Positions 6,024 to 14,211 of a stretch of DNA of 14,703 nt are shown here, one piece after another. Both the position numbers and the translations under genes were made by a program. The stretch spans positions 1-14,703 of the forward strand of contig OMRS01000006.1 in assembly GCA_900313545.1 (NCBI GenBank), written 5' to 3'. Below the pieces are notes generated by a model. That model was not told the DNA's origin. It worked only from the letters and a program-made list of their open reading frames with translations, and did no database searches. Each line of letters opens with the position of its first letter. The first letter of the stretch is position 1. The DNA is from an uncultured Eubacteriales bacterium. GTDB taxonomy: Bacteria; Bacillota_A; Clostridia; Christensenellales; Aristaeellaceae.

Positions 6024-6619
6024 TTCCCCTCACCTCCCCAGAAAAAGGGATACCTGAGATGGCCCAGCTGGCGCAGAACGCCCTCCGCGGTGAGCGGTTT
6101 GAGCATGTATCCGCTGGCGCCGGTGTCCCAGGCGTCCATGGCATAATCGCTGTAGGCGGTCAGGTAGACCACATTGGTGCGGGGATGGATCTCCAGCAGC
6201 GTGCGGCAAAGCTCGAGCCCGCTCGTTCTGCCCATCTCGATGTCCAGGAAGGCCAGGTCGACCCGGTTCTCCCGCGCGTATTCGACGGCCTCCGAGGGCC
6301 GGGTAAAGCCCGTCACCCTGGCGCCGGGCATCACCGACTCGATGACGGGGACCCCTCCGGCAAGGATGGTCCTCCGGTCATCCACCATGATCACATGGGG
6401 AGCTTCGTCCCTTTCCGTCCCGGCAAGCAGCAGCGTGCTGACATCCACCCCGAGGCATGCGGCAAGCCGGGACATCGTCGCGGCATCGGGCATTCGGCTG
6501 CCGTTTTCCCACCTGGCCACCGTCGAGCGCGTCACATACATCCGCTCCGCCAGGTCCCGCTGCAAAAGCCCCTTCTCCGTTCTCAGCCTTCGCAGGGTCC
6601 GCGCAAAAAGAAGGCCCAT
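6020..6619 (-). CDS. XRE HTH-receiver response regulator (inverted domain order)
   Basis: A 199-residue regulator joining an N-terminal XRE/Cro-type helix-turn-helix (about 5-62; LLQRDLAERMYVTRSTVARWENGSRMP, with leucine-rich helix 5 after it) to a C-terminal CheY-like receiver (about 74-190). Receiver landmarks are the acidic pair Asp80/Asp81 (IMVDD), phosphoacceptor Asp126 (AFLDIEMG), switch Thr154 (LTAYSD) and Lys174 (GYMLKP). No LytTR or other output domain follows, so DNA binding must come from the N-terminal HTH. Most response regulators have the opposite order. The frame extends to 6772, but AAAGGAG at 6630-6636 and the HTH boundary support start 6619. Its TGA overlaps the kinase ATG by 4 bp. 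It is divergent from the secreted hydrolase gene, a plausible target. Confidence 0.87.
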   Translation of the reverse strand: MGLLFARTLRRLRTEKGLLQRDLAERMYVTRSTVARWENGSRMPDAATMSRLAACLGVDVSTLLLAGTERDEAPHVIMVDDRRTILAGGVPVIESVMPGARVTGFTRPSEAVEYARENRVDLAFLDIEMGRTSGLELCRTLLEIHPRTNVVYLTAYSDYAMDAWDTGASGYMLKPLTAEGVLRQLGHLRYPFFWGGEGK

Positions 6620-6877
6620 TCCCTCTGTTCTCCTTTCTCCTTTTCCCCGTTCCCGCCCGGCGTGCGCTTCAGGGCCGGTTTTCCGTCTCTTCCCCTTCTT
6701 TTCCGCTTCCCGAGGGTCTCCGGAGGGTGACATTCCGGAACAGCCATTGAGGCAGGCGGGTAAAACCTGCATAATACATACGGCGGCCCTTTTCTTTTCC
6801 GGGATCCGGAAAGGAGGGGCCCATGCCTGACCCGCAGGAACGCGCCTTGAATTCCTGCATCAGAAGGGAGAAAAAAT
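6620..6877. promoter_or_regulatory. Divergent intergenic region with candidate operator dyads
   Basis: A 258-bp spacer between the HTH-receiver gene (minus) and the secreted hydrolase gene (plus). It carries GCAGG-N9-CCTGC at 6752-6770, lying between the -35 and -10 of the hydrolase promoter, and GCAGGAA-N11-TTCCTGC at 6834-6858 in its leader. Another inverted repeat, TTTCCGG-GAT-CCGGAAA (6796-6812), would fold in the hydrolase mRNA. No convincing minus-strand promoter was found; the best -10 is TATTAT, overlapping 6770-6776. Operator function is inference. Confidence 0.4.
6747..6775 (+). promoter_or_regulatory. Candidate promoter of the secreted hydrolase gene
   Basis: TTGAGG (-35, 4 of 6, 6747-6752), a 17-nt spacer, then CATAAT (-10, 5 of 6, 6770-6775). 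Predicted start near 6782, about 96 nt before the ATG. The weak -35 together with an inverted repeat filling the spacer fits a regulated promoter. Confidence 0.55.
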
Positions 6878-7894
6878 ATGAAAAGACTGTTTTCCGTACT
6901 GACACTCATCTGTCTGACCGCCTTTGTCCTGACCGCAGGAATCGCCGCGCTGGCGGAACCGTCCTCCCCGCAGGACGCACCCGACTATTCCAGGGTGGCC
7001 AGCTGGTACCAGGTCCCGGGGATTCTCAAGGACGTGGACACGTTCTTCATCTACCCCACGGAATATATGGGCACCGGCGAGGGCGACCCCGATTACGCCC
7101 CGCTTGACAATCCCGACATGCTGGCGGGCGTGCAGTTTGACCACATGGCCCTGGCCAGCGTGTACGAAGGCGACACCAACCTGTTCATCCCGTACTACCG
7201 TCAGGCGGGCATGCGGCACGCGGGGGAGGTCGGGAAGAAAACCGGCGATCCGCGCAACGCGTTTGCCTCCCTGCCCTATGAGGACATCACCGCGGCCCTT
7301 GACTACTATTTTGAGCACTGCAACAACGGACGTCCGTTCATCCTCGCGGGCCACAGCCAGGGGTCGGGCATCGCGTCCCTCGTGCTGGCGGATTACATGA
7401 AGGCGCATCCCGAGTACCTGGAGCGCATGGTCGCGGCCTACCTCATCGGCTTTTCCATCACGAAGGACTACCTTGAGGCCAACCCCCACCTGAAGTTTGC
7501 CACCGGCGAGAGCGACACGGGCGTGATCATCAGCTGGAACACTGAGGGCCCGAAGAACGTGGAGGGGAATGTCAGCAACGTGGTGGTCCTGCCCGGGGCC
7601 ATCAGCATCAACCCGCTCAACTGGAAGCTCGACGAGACCTACGCCCCGGCAGAAGAGAACCTGGGATCGCTGGTGCCCAACCCTGAAACCGGCGCATTGG
7701 AGATCGGCGACATCGGCGCGGACGCGCAGGTGGTCCCCGGCCGCGGCGTGATCCTGACTCACACCGGTTTTGAGCCCGTGGGCGGCGACGTCTTCGGCCC
7801 GCAGAGCTTCCACAACGGCGACTACATCTTCTTCTACAACAATCTGAAGGAAAACGTGGCCAGGCGCATCGCAGCCTGGAAGGCGGGAAAATAA
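6878..7894 (+). CDS. Secreted DUF3089 alpha/beta-hydrolase
   Basis: A 338-residue protein of the DUF3089 family (PF11288), alpha/beta-hydrolase-fold proteins thought to be lipases or esterases of unknown substrate. An N-terminal signal peptide is clear: MKRLF, a hydrophobic core to about residue 23, and a likely cleavage after ALA (residue 26); there is no lipobox, so the product should be released or wall-retained. The opening DVDTFFIYPTEY (52-63) is characteristic of the family. The nucleophile elbow is ILAGHSQGSG with Ser160, and His312 in SFHNGDYIFFYNNL near the C-terminus is the best catalytic His candidate; I could not place the acid. AAGGGAG at 6864-6870 is 7 nt before the ATG. The gene is monocistronic, with a strong terminator downstream, and divergent from the two-component pair. 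Confidence 0.88.
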   Translation: MKRLFSVLTLICLTAFVLTAGIAALAEPSSPQDAPDYSRVASWYQVPGILKDVDTFFIYPTEYMGTGEGDPDYAPLDNPDMLAGVQFDHMALASVYEGDTNLFIPYYRQAGMRHAGEVGKKTGDPRNAFASLPYEDITAALDYYFEHCNNGRPFILAGHSQGSGIASLVLADYMKAHPEYLERMVAAYLIGFSITKDYLEANPHLKFATGESDTGVIISWNTEGPKNVEGNVSNVVVLPGAISINPLNWKLDETYAPAEENLGSLVPNPETGALEIGDIGADAQVVPGRGVILTHTGFEPVGGDVFGPQSFHNGDYIFFYNNLKENVARRIAAWKAGK

Positions 7895-7938
7895 CGCCCC
7901 CCGCCGCGTCCCCTTCATGCGCCGCAGCGCATTTTGAG

Positions 7939-7993
7939 AACCCCTTTGAATCTCCCCGGCCCTTTGCGCGGGGAGATCAAAGGGGTTTTCTTT
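7939..7993 (+). terminator. Intrinsic terminator of the hydrolase gene
   Basis: A long stem of 18 bp with one bulged A: AACCCCTTTGA plus TCTCCCCG (7939-7958) pairs with CGGGGAGA plus TCAAAGGGGTT (7969-7987). The loop is 10 nt, and TTTTCTTT follows. It lies between two convergent genes. Read on the minus strand the stem is followed by only TTCTCAAAATG, so it would stop transcripts of the giant gene less efficiently. Confidence 0.92.
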
Positions 7994-8088
7994 GTTCCTG
8001 CATCCGTTTCCCCGCGCATCGGCCGCGACCGGCGCGGCGGGGAGGGTTTCCCCTCCGCCGCCCGCGGAAAAACGCCGCTCCCTTCCCG

Positions 8089-11000
8089 TCAGTCCGGCTC
8101 CGCCCCGCGCCATTTGAGAAGTTCCTCAATGCGCAGCGGCTTCGCGTAATAATACCCCTGGAAGCTCTCGACCTGGTAGTCCTTCAGAATATCGCGCATT
8201 TTCCCCGTCTCAACGCCTTCAATGCAGACTTTTGCGCCGAAGATGGATGCGAGATCCGCGATGGTCCTGACGATCCTCCTGTCGGAATCCTTTTTCTCCA
8301 CCGCAGTGACGAAGCTGCGGTCGATTTTGATGATGTTGACGGGAATCTCCTTCAGGATGGAAATGGAGGAAAAGCCCGTTCCAAAGTCATCCAGCGCAAT
8401 CAGGATGCCCCTGGACTTGAGATTCGCCACCACATTTTTGAGCAGCTCCAGATTCAGCAGCCTGCACCGCTCCGTCACCTCGAGGCACAGGTGTTCCGGA
8501 GGATAGTCAAGCTCTTCCAGGATCCCCGCCACCATGTCCACAAAATCCGGCTTTTCAAGCTGAGTATAGGACAGGTTGACATTCATCACAAAATCGGGAT
8601 AGTCCTGCAGCACCCGCCGGGCGGCAATGACCGCTTCCCTCAGGATCCATCTTCCAAGAAGGGGGAACAGCGGGTCCGACTCCAGGACCGGGACAAACTG
8701 GTCCGGCTGCACTCTGCCAAAGGTGCCGTTCTCCCAGCGCAGCAGGGCCTCCGCGCCGATCATCTGCTCTGTATTGGCGTCCACCACCGGCTGATACAGC
8801 AGATAGAAGCCCTCATACCCCTGCATAATGGAGGCGCGGATCGCGTGGAGCTGCTCCAGCCGCCGGTGGTTTTCCGCATTCAGGTCGTTGTGGAATTCAA
8901 CCAGGTTGCCCTGCTGGCGGCGCTTGGATTCCTCGTCGGCATAATTGAGGCAGGAATAGATCGTCTGGGAATCGATGTCAAAGCTGTCCACCCGCAGCGC
9001 CCCGCCGTGCAGCTCCAGCATGATCTTCTTGTTATCCACCTGGAATTCCCCGCGCAGATACGCCTGGAAGAGGCGGTAGCTCTCCTCCAGCACCGGGACG
9101 GGCAGCGTGCCGCTGATCAGCGCATACTTCGTCCCGTCGATCCTGTAGACCTGTCCCTTGTTTCCGGCAAGCTCCAGGGCCTTTCTGGCGTAGAACTGCA
9201 GCACCCGGTTCCCGTAATGGTACCCGTACATCTCGTTGATCTCGTGGAAGTGCCGGATCCCGAAGAGCATCACGCTGCAGCACGCCTTCCGGTTGAGATA
9301 GCTGTCAAGGTCCTCGAAGAAGCCGTACTGGTTCTTGAGCCCCGTGAGGGTGTCGATATGCCCCTGGCTGCTGTGATTGCGGATGGCGCCGGCAAAATAG
9401 TCCGGCTCACCGGAGGGGTCCCGGACCACGGTGCCGCGGCAGGTGCACACATCGTATTCCCCCGTGGCGCGGCGCGCCCTGTACTGCATGTCGTGTCCCG
9501 CCAGGTTCCCGGAAAAGATCTCGTCGATGCCCCTGTGGTAGGCCTCCCGGTCCTCCGGATGGATGTGGTCCTCCCAGATGTCGCCCGCGCCGTACATGTA
9601 CTCGGAGGGCAGGCCGTAGATGTCCACCGCATTCTTGGACCAGCGCGAGAAATCATACTTCATGTCGCACACGAACACGTAGGTTCCTTCTGCAACCACC
9701 TCAAACGACCTGAACAGGCCGTCCAGCAGGAAGCGCCTCTCATCCGTAATGAAGCGGATGCTGCTCCCCTCCTTGAAGGAACGGCTCTCCTGCAGCTGCT
9801 TGCGCTCCTTCAGGTACGTCTTGTTCTCATACATCTGGCTGTCAGCGCGGTTGAACACTTCCTCCACCAGATGGTCCTCATCCGGCAGATACTCCGCCTG
9901 GCCGGCGGCCAGGACGGGCCCGTCGCCCATGCGGATATTCTCCTCCACCTGCCGGCGCAGGACGGAAAGCAGTCTTGTCCGGTCCACGTAGTCCTCTCCC
10001 GTGAGCACCACCACAAACTCGTCGCCCCCGATCCGGTACACCGGGCTGTGGGCGAAGGACCGGCAGATCAGCATGCAGGCATCCCTGATGTACTGATCCC
10101 CCGCCTTGTGCCCCTGCGTGTCGTTGATGACCTTGAGGCCGTTGATATCGCACACCACGACGCCAAAGGAGGCATTCCCCTCATCGATCTGCTTCTGGAG
10201 CTCATCCTCCATCTCGTGGTAGGCGGTTTTGTTCTTCGTGTGCGTCAGCTCATCCCGGCGGGCCATGAGGTTGGCCAGGGAGAGGGCCGCCAGGTGCTCC
10301 TGTTCCCTGCGGACCTCCTCCTCGCGGTTCTCAACGCAGATGATGAAGTGGCTGCGGTCAGAGGAATACGTCGCCGACATGCGCGTGTACTGGGTCATAT
10401 TGCCGTCGATCACCATGCGGTAGTCCGAGATCACCTGCCGCCGGTCCTCAAGCTGGGAGATCAGCCGGTCCCTGTCGAGAAAGAGCTTGACCCGCTCGAG
10501 GTCCTCGGAATAGATCAGCCAGTTCGCGTTATTCCTGGCGGTTTCAAAGAAACGATCGCCTTCCTCCTGAATTTTGAGCTTGCCGGACTGCTTTCGGGCG
10601 GAGAGCTCGACGTAATGCTCACTGTCGCAGTCAATGTAATAGATCATGTCATAATGATCCGCCAGGCGCTCCGCAATCTGGGTAAAGGTCACGCTCTTTT
10701 TCTGGTCCTCCTCCAGCGCGAGGCTGGCCTGAACCTCCGCGTCGATCTTCTTGATGCAGACGATGATGTGCTTTGCGTCCCTGGACAGGATCTCCGTGTG
10801 GCGGATGTGCCGGACCTGGCCGTCCACCACGAGCCGCCAGTTCATCGAGAAGGAGTTCCCCTGCTTCAGATTGTTCAGCATCACGTCCTTATAGTGAAGG
10901 TGGAGGGCCTTGCCCTGGTCATCGGGATGGACATACCTGCGTATGCTTCTGCGGCTCTCCGCAAAAAAGTCGTTCCCGGTGGCCGGCACGTTCAGCCGCT

Positions 11001-14000
11001 TGTATTCGTCCGTTGAAGCGATTTCGACATAGGTGCCGGTCTCGATGTCGATGTAGTACAGCGTGTCGTACTGTTCCGCCAGGCTGGCGGTGATCTGGTC
11101 GTAGATTTCCCTCTGGCGCGCAATCTCCTGGCCGATCTTCTGCTGCCTGACCTTTGCGTCCACGTCGCTCAGTCCGACAATCAGCCGGGAGCCTGCCCCC
11201 GACGTCTCCATGACGGCGTTCAGCTGCACATAGACGGGCGTGCCGTCCTTCAGGATGCGGTAGTCCAGGGTGTAGATCCCCTTGCGCCTGATTTCGTCCA
11301 TGATCTGCTCCCGGGAGAGGGACGACATCACCCGCTCCCTGTCCTCGGGGTGGCAGAAGCTCCGGGTCGCTTCGCGAAGGGCGGCAAAGAAATCCTCCCC
11401 CTCCTTCGCCTGGTCAAAGCTTTCCTCATAACCGTCGGTGGCGCTGAATTCCCGGTAATGCCCGGTCTTCGGGTCCACCACATAGGTACACAGGTAGTTT
11501 CCGGTGATGTCATTGAGACGGGCGTAGACGGCGCTGGCATCCCGGGCCTGCTCATAGGCCGCCCGCGCAAAGTCCCTTTCCCTGCGGATGCGGACCGCCT
11601 CCGTCACGTCCTGGCACAGCCCGAGCAGGCACCGCCTTCCGGTATTGTCGATGAATTTGAGCTTCGTCGTCTGGAACTGCCTCCGCCGTCCCGCCGCGTC
11701 CGGAACATCCTCGAAGAAAATATAGGGGCCGTCCATCTCCAGCGCCTTTTTATCGTCCTCGACAAAATGCCTCGCCGTCTCCGGGTCAAAGATTTCGCCG
11801 TCGCTCAGTCCGACCACCTCTTCAGGCGCCGTTTTGACGGCATACTCCGCAAAGGCCTGGTTGCAGGCCAGGTACCTGCCGGTGGTCACATCCTTGGAAA
11901 AGGTCATCGCCGGCATATGGGTCAGCAGCGCCGAAACGGAGTCCTGCAGCTCGGCGATCTTCCGGGCGGCGCTCGCCTCCTTCCGGAGCTGCTCGTTTTC
12001 CCTGCGCAGACTGTCGTATTCCACGGAAAGCGCCGCCATCCTCGGCCCCTCTACGGACAGGATGACGATGGCCACCGCGGTGGAACGCGTGACCGGATTG
12101 GTGGACACATACCGTACGAAGGAATGGACGAGGCTGCCGTCCTCGACTTTCTCGTCGATGAACATCCGGCTGCGCTGCCTGCAGCATTCCAGAATCCTCT
12201 TCATGATGTCGGAGTGGTGCCCGGTTTGGGGTATGGGAATCCGCATTTCATCGTCGAAACGGTCCATTGCCCCCACACCGCTTAAAAAGAGGCGGAACGG
12301 CCGGTTTGAGCGCATAAACCTCAGGCTCTCCATGTCCGCATCGAGCTCGATGATCCCCATCGGGACCGTATCGTAGGTGTTCTGCAGGACGTTTCTGTCC
12401 CCGCTGGCCATGAAGGATGCATCAAAAAGGTTGACCCTTCCGACGGTGTCGAAATATTCCGCCTCCGCCGGATTTTCCAGCCCGATCTGGATGTTCTTTT
12501 CATAACGCTCCAGAATCGTCTTCAGCGGGACGGGTCTCAGGAAATAATACCCCTGCAGCTTTGAACAGCCGATGGTCTGCAGGAAGCGGACCTGCTCCTC
12601 CGTCTCCACGCCCTCGCAGACGGTATCCACCCCCAGGGCGGTCGCCATCTTCATCATCTCAGTCAGGATGATCCTGCCGCTGTCGCCGTCCTCCAGCTTG
12701 CGCAGGAAGCTCATGTCAAACTTGATCAGGTCAAACTGAATGCTGTGCAGCACATCCAGGGAGGAGTAGCCGCTGCCAAAGTCATCCATCCAGACGGAAA
12801 AGCCCAGGCTCCGGAAGCGCTCGACCTGTTCCCGTATGAATTCAAAGTCCTGGCCGATGATGCTCTCCGTAATCTCAATCGTCAGTTTGCTGCGGCTGAT
12901 TCCGGATTCGTCCACCCGCTTGCGGATTTCCTCCACTATGTCACAGGCGTCAAAGTCGGACCTGGAAAGGTTGATGGACTGGGGAACGATGTACAGTCCC
13001 GCCGCCTCCAGCTTCCTGATTTTGATCAGCACCTGCCCCAGCACATACAGGTCCAGCTTGTAGATCAGCCCCGCGTTTTCCAGCGTCGGGATAAATTCGT
13101 CGGGAGACAGGAAGCCCTCGACGGGATCGATCCACCTGGCCAGCGCCTCTTCTTCGCACACCTTTCCGCTCACGGCCCTGACAATCGGCTGATAATAGAC
13201 CTGGATCCACCTTTCGGACATCGCCCGGTCAAGATGGGACAGGATATGCTGGCGGCGCGCGATGGCATGGTGCATCTCACTGCTGTAGTATCTGAAGCAG
13301 GAGGTGTCCGATTTTGCAAGGGCGTCACAGGCGTCCTTGGCCCGGTCACACGCCGTGCTCATGGCGACGTCCTCAATGTGGAAGGAATAGATGCCCACCC
13401 TGGCCGGCAGCGAGTTCCCGCCGTTGAGCGCCCGGATCTCCCCGAAAACCCGGCGGAGCTTCTCCTCCAGTCCGTCTTCCTCTGCGAACACGGCAAATCT
13501 GTCGGCGCTGATGTGACAGCAGTTCTCATTGTCAAAGGCCCGCTCCAGAACCAGAGCGACTCCCTTGAGCAGCTTGTCCCCCTCCGTGAAGCCGCGGGTC
13601 TCGTTATACGCCTTCATCCCGTTGAGGTCGATGTACAGCATGGCCGCGTTTTTGTTCTGAGCTTCCAGGGCTTCCTTCCCGGATTCTGCCATCGCGAAGA
13701 AATGGGTCATATTGGGCAGCCGGGTCAGGGTGTCATAGTAATTCGCCTTGAGGAAATTCTCTTCGCGCAGCGCGCTGTTGAACACCGCTTTGAGGGAGTC
13801 CGCCTTCGTCTTCTCTTCCTCGGTGTATTCTCCCTCATCCGTATACCACACATAGGCAAGCCGGACCCCCGTATCCGTATAGACATGCTTCCCGATGGCA
13901 TGAATGATGCGGCAGTCCTGCCCCTGGTCCATTTTCGAGCGGAAGACCACATCATACGGGGCGTCCTCCACGGCAAAGCGATGGACCGCGTCGGCAACCC

Positions 14001-14211
14001 TGGCGGTATCATCCGGATGGGTATTGTTCAGTGAGTTCTGATTGGAAACCTGATAGGCCTTCGCTCTGTCCGAGTAGCCGAAGATCTCACAGAAGCCATC
14101 CGACAGCGCAAGCGTATAAACATGCCGGTCCACATACTGGTAGACCGCCAGGGGCGTTGGCTGCTTTTCAAGAGTCATGAGCTCCGCATCGCTGAACTGA
14201 TATTTTTCCAT
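8089..14211 (-). CDS. Giant multi-PAS, triple-GGDEF, dual-EAL cyclic-di-GMP protein
   Basis: A 2040-residue soluble protein (no signal or membrane segments) predicted to make and break cyclic di-GMP. Approximate order: PAS 12-125; GGDEF-1 155-310, degenerate (SADRF, 235-239); EAL-1 322-570, intact (EALARW from 355, Asn414, Glu446, Asp476-Asp477, Lys497, Glu533, Gln553); PAS-like 605-720; coiled coil 728-765; PAS 758-873; three similar PAS units from about 895, 1037 and 1176; GGDEF-2 1319-1465, intact GGDEF 1395-1399 with metal Asp1355 and no RxxD inhibitory site; PAS 1485-1615; GGDEF-3 1618-1770, degenerate (DGTKY, 1692-1696); EAL-2 1785-2035, intact (EALLRW from 1821, Asn1879, Glu1911, Asp1941-Asp1942, Lys1962, Glu1998, Gln2018). 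GGGAGG at 14219-14224 precedes ATG 14211; the frame is open to 14352 but unlike PAS there. Net activity cannot be read from sequence. Confidence 0.95.
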   Translation of the reverse strand: MEKYQFSDAELMTLEKQPTPLAVYQYVDRHVYTLALSDGFCEIFGYSDRAKAYQVSNQNSLNNTHPDDTARVADAVHRFAVEDAPYDVVFRSKMDQGQDCRIIHAIGKHVYTDTGVRLAYVWYTDEGEYTEEEKTKADSLKAVFNSALREENFLKANYYDTLTRLPNMTHFFAMAESGKEALEAQNKNAAMLYIDLNGMKAYNETRGFTEGDKLLKGVALVLERAFDNENCCHISADRFAVFAEEDGLEEKLRRVFGEIRALNGGNSLPARVGIYSFHIEDVAMSTACDRAKDACDALAKSDTSCFRYYSSEMHHAIARRQHILSHLDRAMSERWIQVYYQPIVRAVSGKVCEEEALARWIDPVEGFLSPDEFIPTLENAGLIYKLDLYVLGQVLIKIRKLEAAGLYIVPQSINLSRSDFDACDIVEEIRKRVDESGISRSKLTIEITESIIGQDFEFIREQVERFRSLGFSVWMDDFGSGYSSLDVLHSIQFDLIKFDMSFLRKLEDGDSGRIILTEMMKMATALGVDTVCEGVETEEQVRFLQTIGCSKLQGYYFLRPVPLKTILERYEKNIQIGLENPAEAEYFDTVGRVNLFDASFMASGDRNVLQNTYDTVPMGIIELDADMESLRFMRSNRPFRLFLSGVGAMDRFDDEMRIPIPQTGHHSDIMKRILECCRQRSRMFIDEKVEDGSLVHSFVRYVSTNPVTRSTAVAIVILSVEGPRMAALSVEYDSLRRENEQLRKEASAARKIAELQDSVSALLTHMPAMTFSKDVTTGRYLACNQAFAEYAVKTAPEEVVGLSDGEIFDPETARHFVEDDKKALEMDGPYIFFEDVPDAAGRRRQFQTTKLKFIDNTGRRCLLGLCQDVTEAVRIRRERDFARAAYEQARDASAVYARLNDITGNYLCTYVVDPKTGHYREFSATDGYEESFDQAKEGEDFFAALREATRSFCHPEDRERVMSSLSREQIMDEIRRKGIYTLDYRILKDGTPVYVQLNAVMETSGAGSRLIVGLSDVDAKVRQQKIGQEIARQREIYDQITASLAEQYDTLYYIDIETGTYVEIASTDEYKRLNVPATGNDFFAESRRSIRRYVHPDDQGKALHLHYKDVMLNNLKQGNSFSMNWRLVVDGQVRHIRHTEILSRDAKHIIVCIKKIDAEVQASLALEEDQKKSVTFTQIAERLADHYDMIYYIDCDSEHYVELSARKQSGKLKIQEEGDRFFETARNNANWLIYSEDLERVKLFLDRDRLISQLEDRRQVISDYRMVIDGNMTQYTRMSATYSSDRSHFIICVENREEEVRREQEHLAALSLANLMARRDELTHTKNKTAYHEMEDELQKQIDEGNASFGVVVCDINGLKVINDTQGHKAGDQYIRDACMLICRSFAHSPVYRIGGDEFVVVLTGEDYVDRTRLLSVLRRQVEENIRMGDGPVLAAGQAEYLPDEDHLVEEVFNRADSQMYENKTYLKERKQLQESRSFKEGSSIRFITDERRFLLDGLFRSFEVVAEGTYVFVCDMKYDFSRWSKNAVDIYGLPSEYMYGAGDIWEDHIHPEDREAYHRGIDEIFSGNLAGHDMQYRARRATGEYDVCTCRGTVVRDPSGEPDYFAGAIRNHSSQGHIDTLTGLKNQYGFFEDLDSYLNRKACCSVMLFGIRHFHEINEMYGYHYGNRVLQFYARKALELAGNKGQVYRIDGTKYALISGTLPVPVLEESYRLFQAYLRGEFQVDNKKIMLELHGGALRVDSFDIDSQTIYSCLNYADEESKRRQQGNLVEFHNDLNAENHRRLEQLHAIRASIMQGYEGFYLLYQPVVDANTEQMIGAEALLRWENGTFGRVQPDQFVPVLESDPLFPLLGRWILREAVIAARRVLQDYPDFVMNVNLSYTQLEKPDFVDMVAGILEELDYPPEHLCLEVTERCRLLNLELLKNVVANLKSRGILIALDDFGTGFSSISILKEIPVNIIKIDRSFVTAVEKKDSDRRIVRTIADLASIFGAKVCIEGVETGKMRDILKDYQVESFQGYYYAKPLRIEELLKWRGAEPD

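Noticed and set aside
7994..8088. Intrinsic terminator for the giant minus-strand gene
   Set aside because: A GC-rich hairpin exists around 8035-8063, but no U tract follows it on the minus strand; TTTTT at about 8070-8074 has no stem before it.
6860..8113. A 417-codon minus-strand open frame opposite the hydrolase gene
   Set aside because: The plus-strand frame has a signal peptide, a GHSQG motif, a ribosome site and a terminator. The minus frame resembles no family and crosses the terminator hairpin.
8491..11016. An 841-codon open frame on the plus strand opposite the giant gene
   Set aside because: It is exactly antisense to well-conserved PAS, GGDEF and EAL coding sequence, has no family resemblance, and reflects the absence of stops in GC-rich antisense frames.
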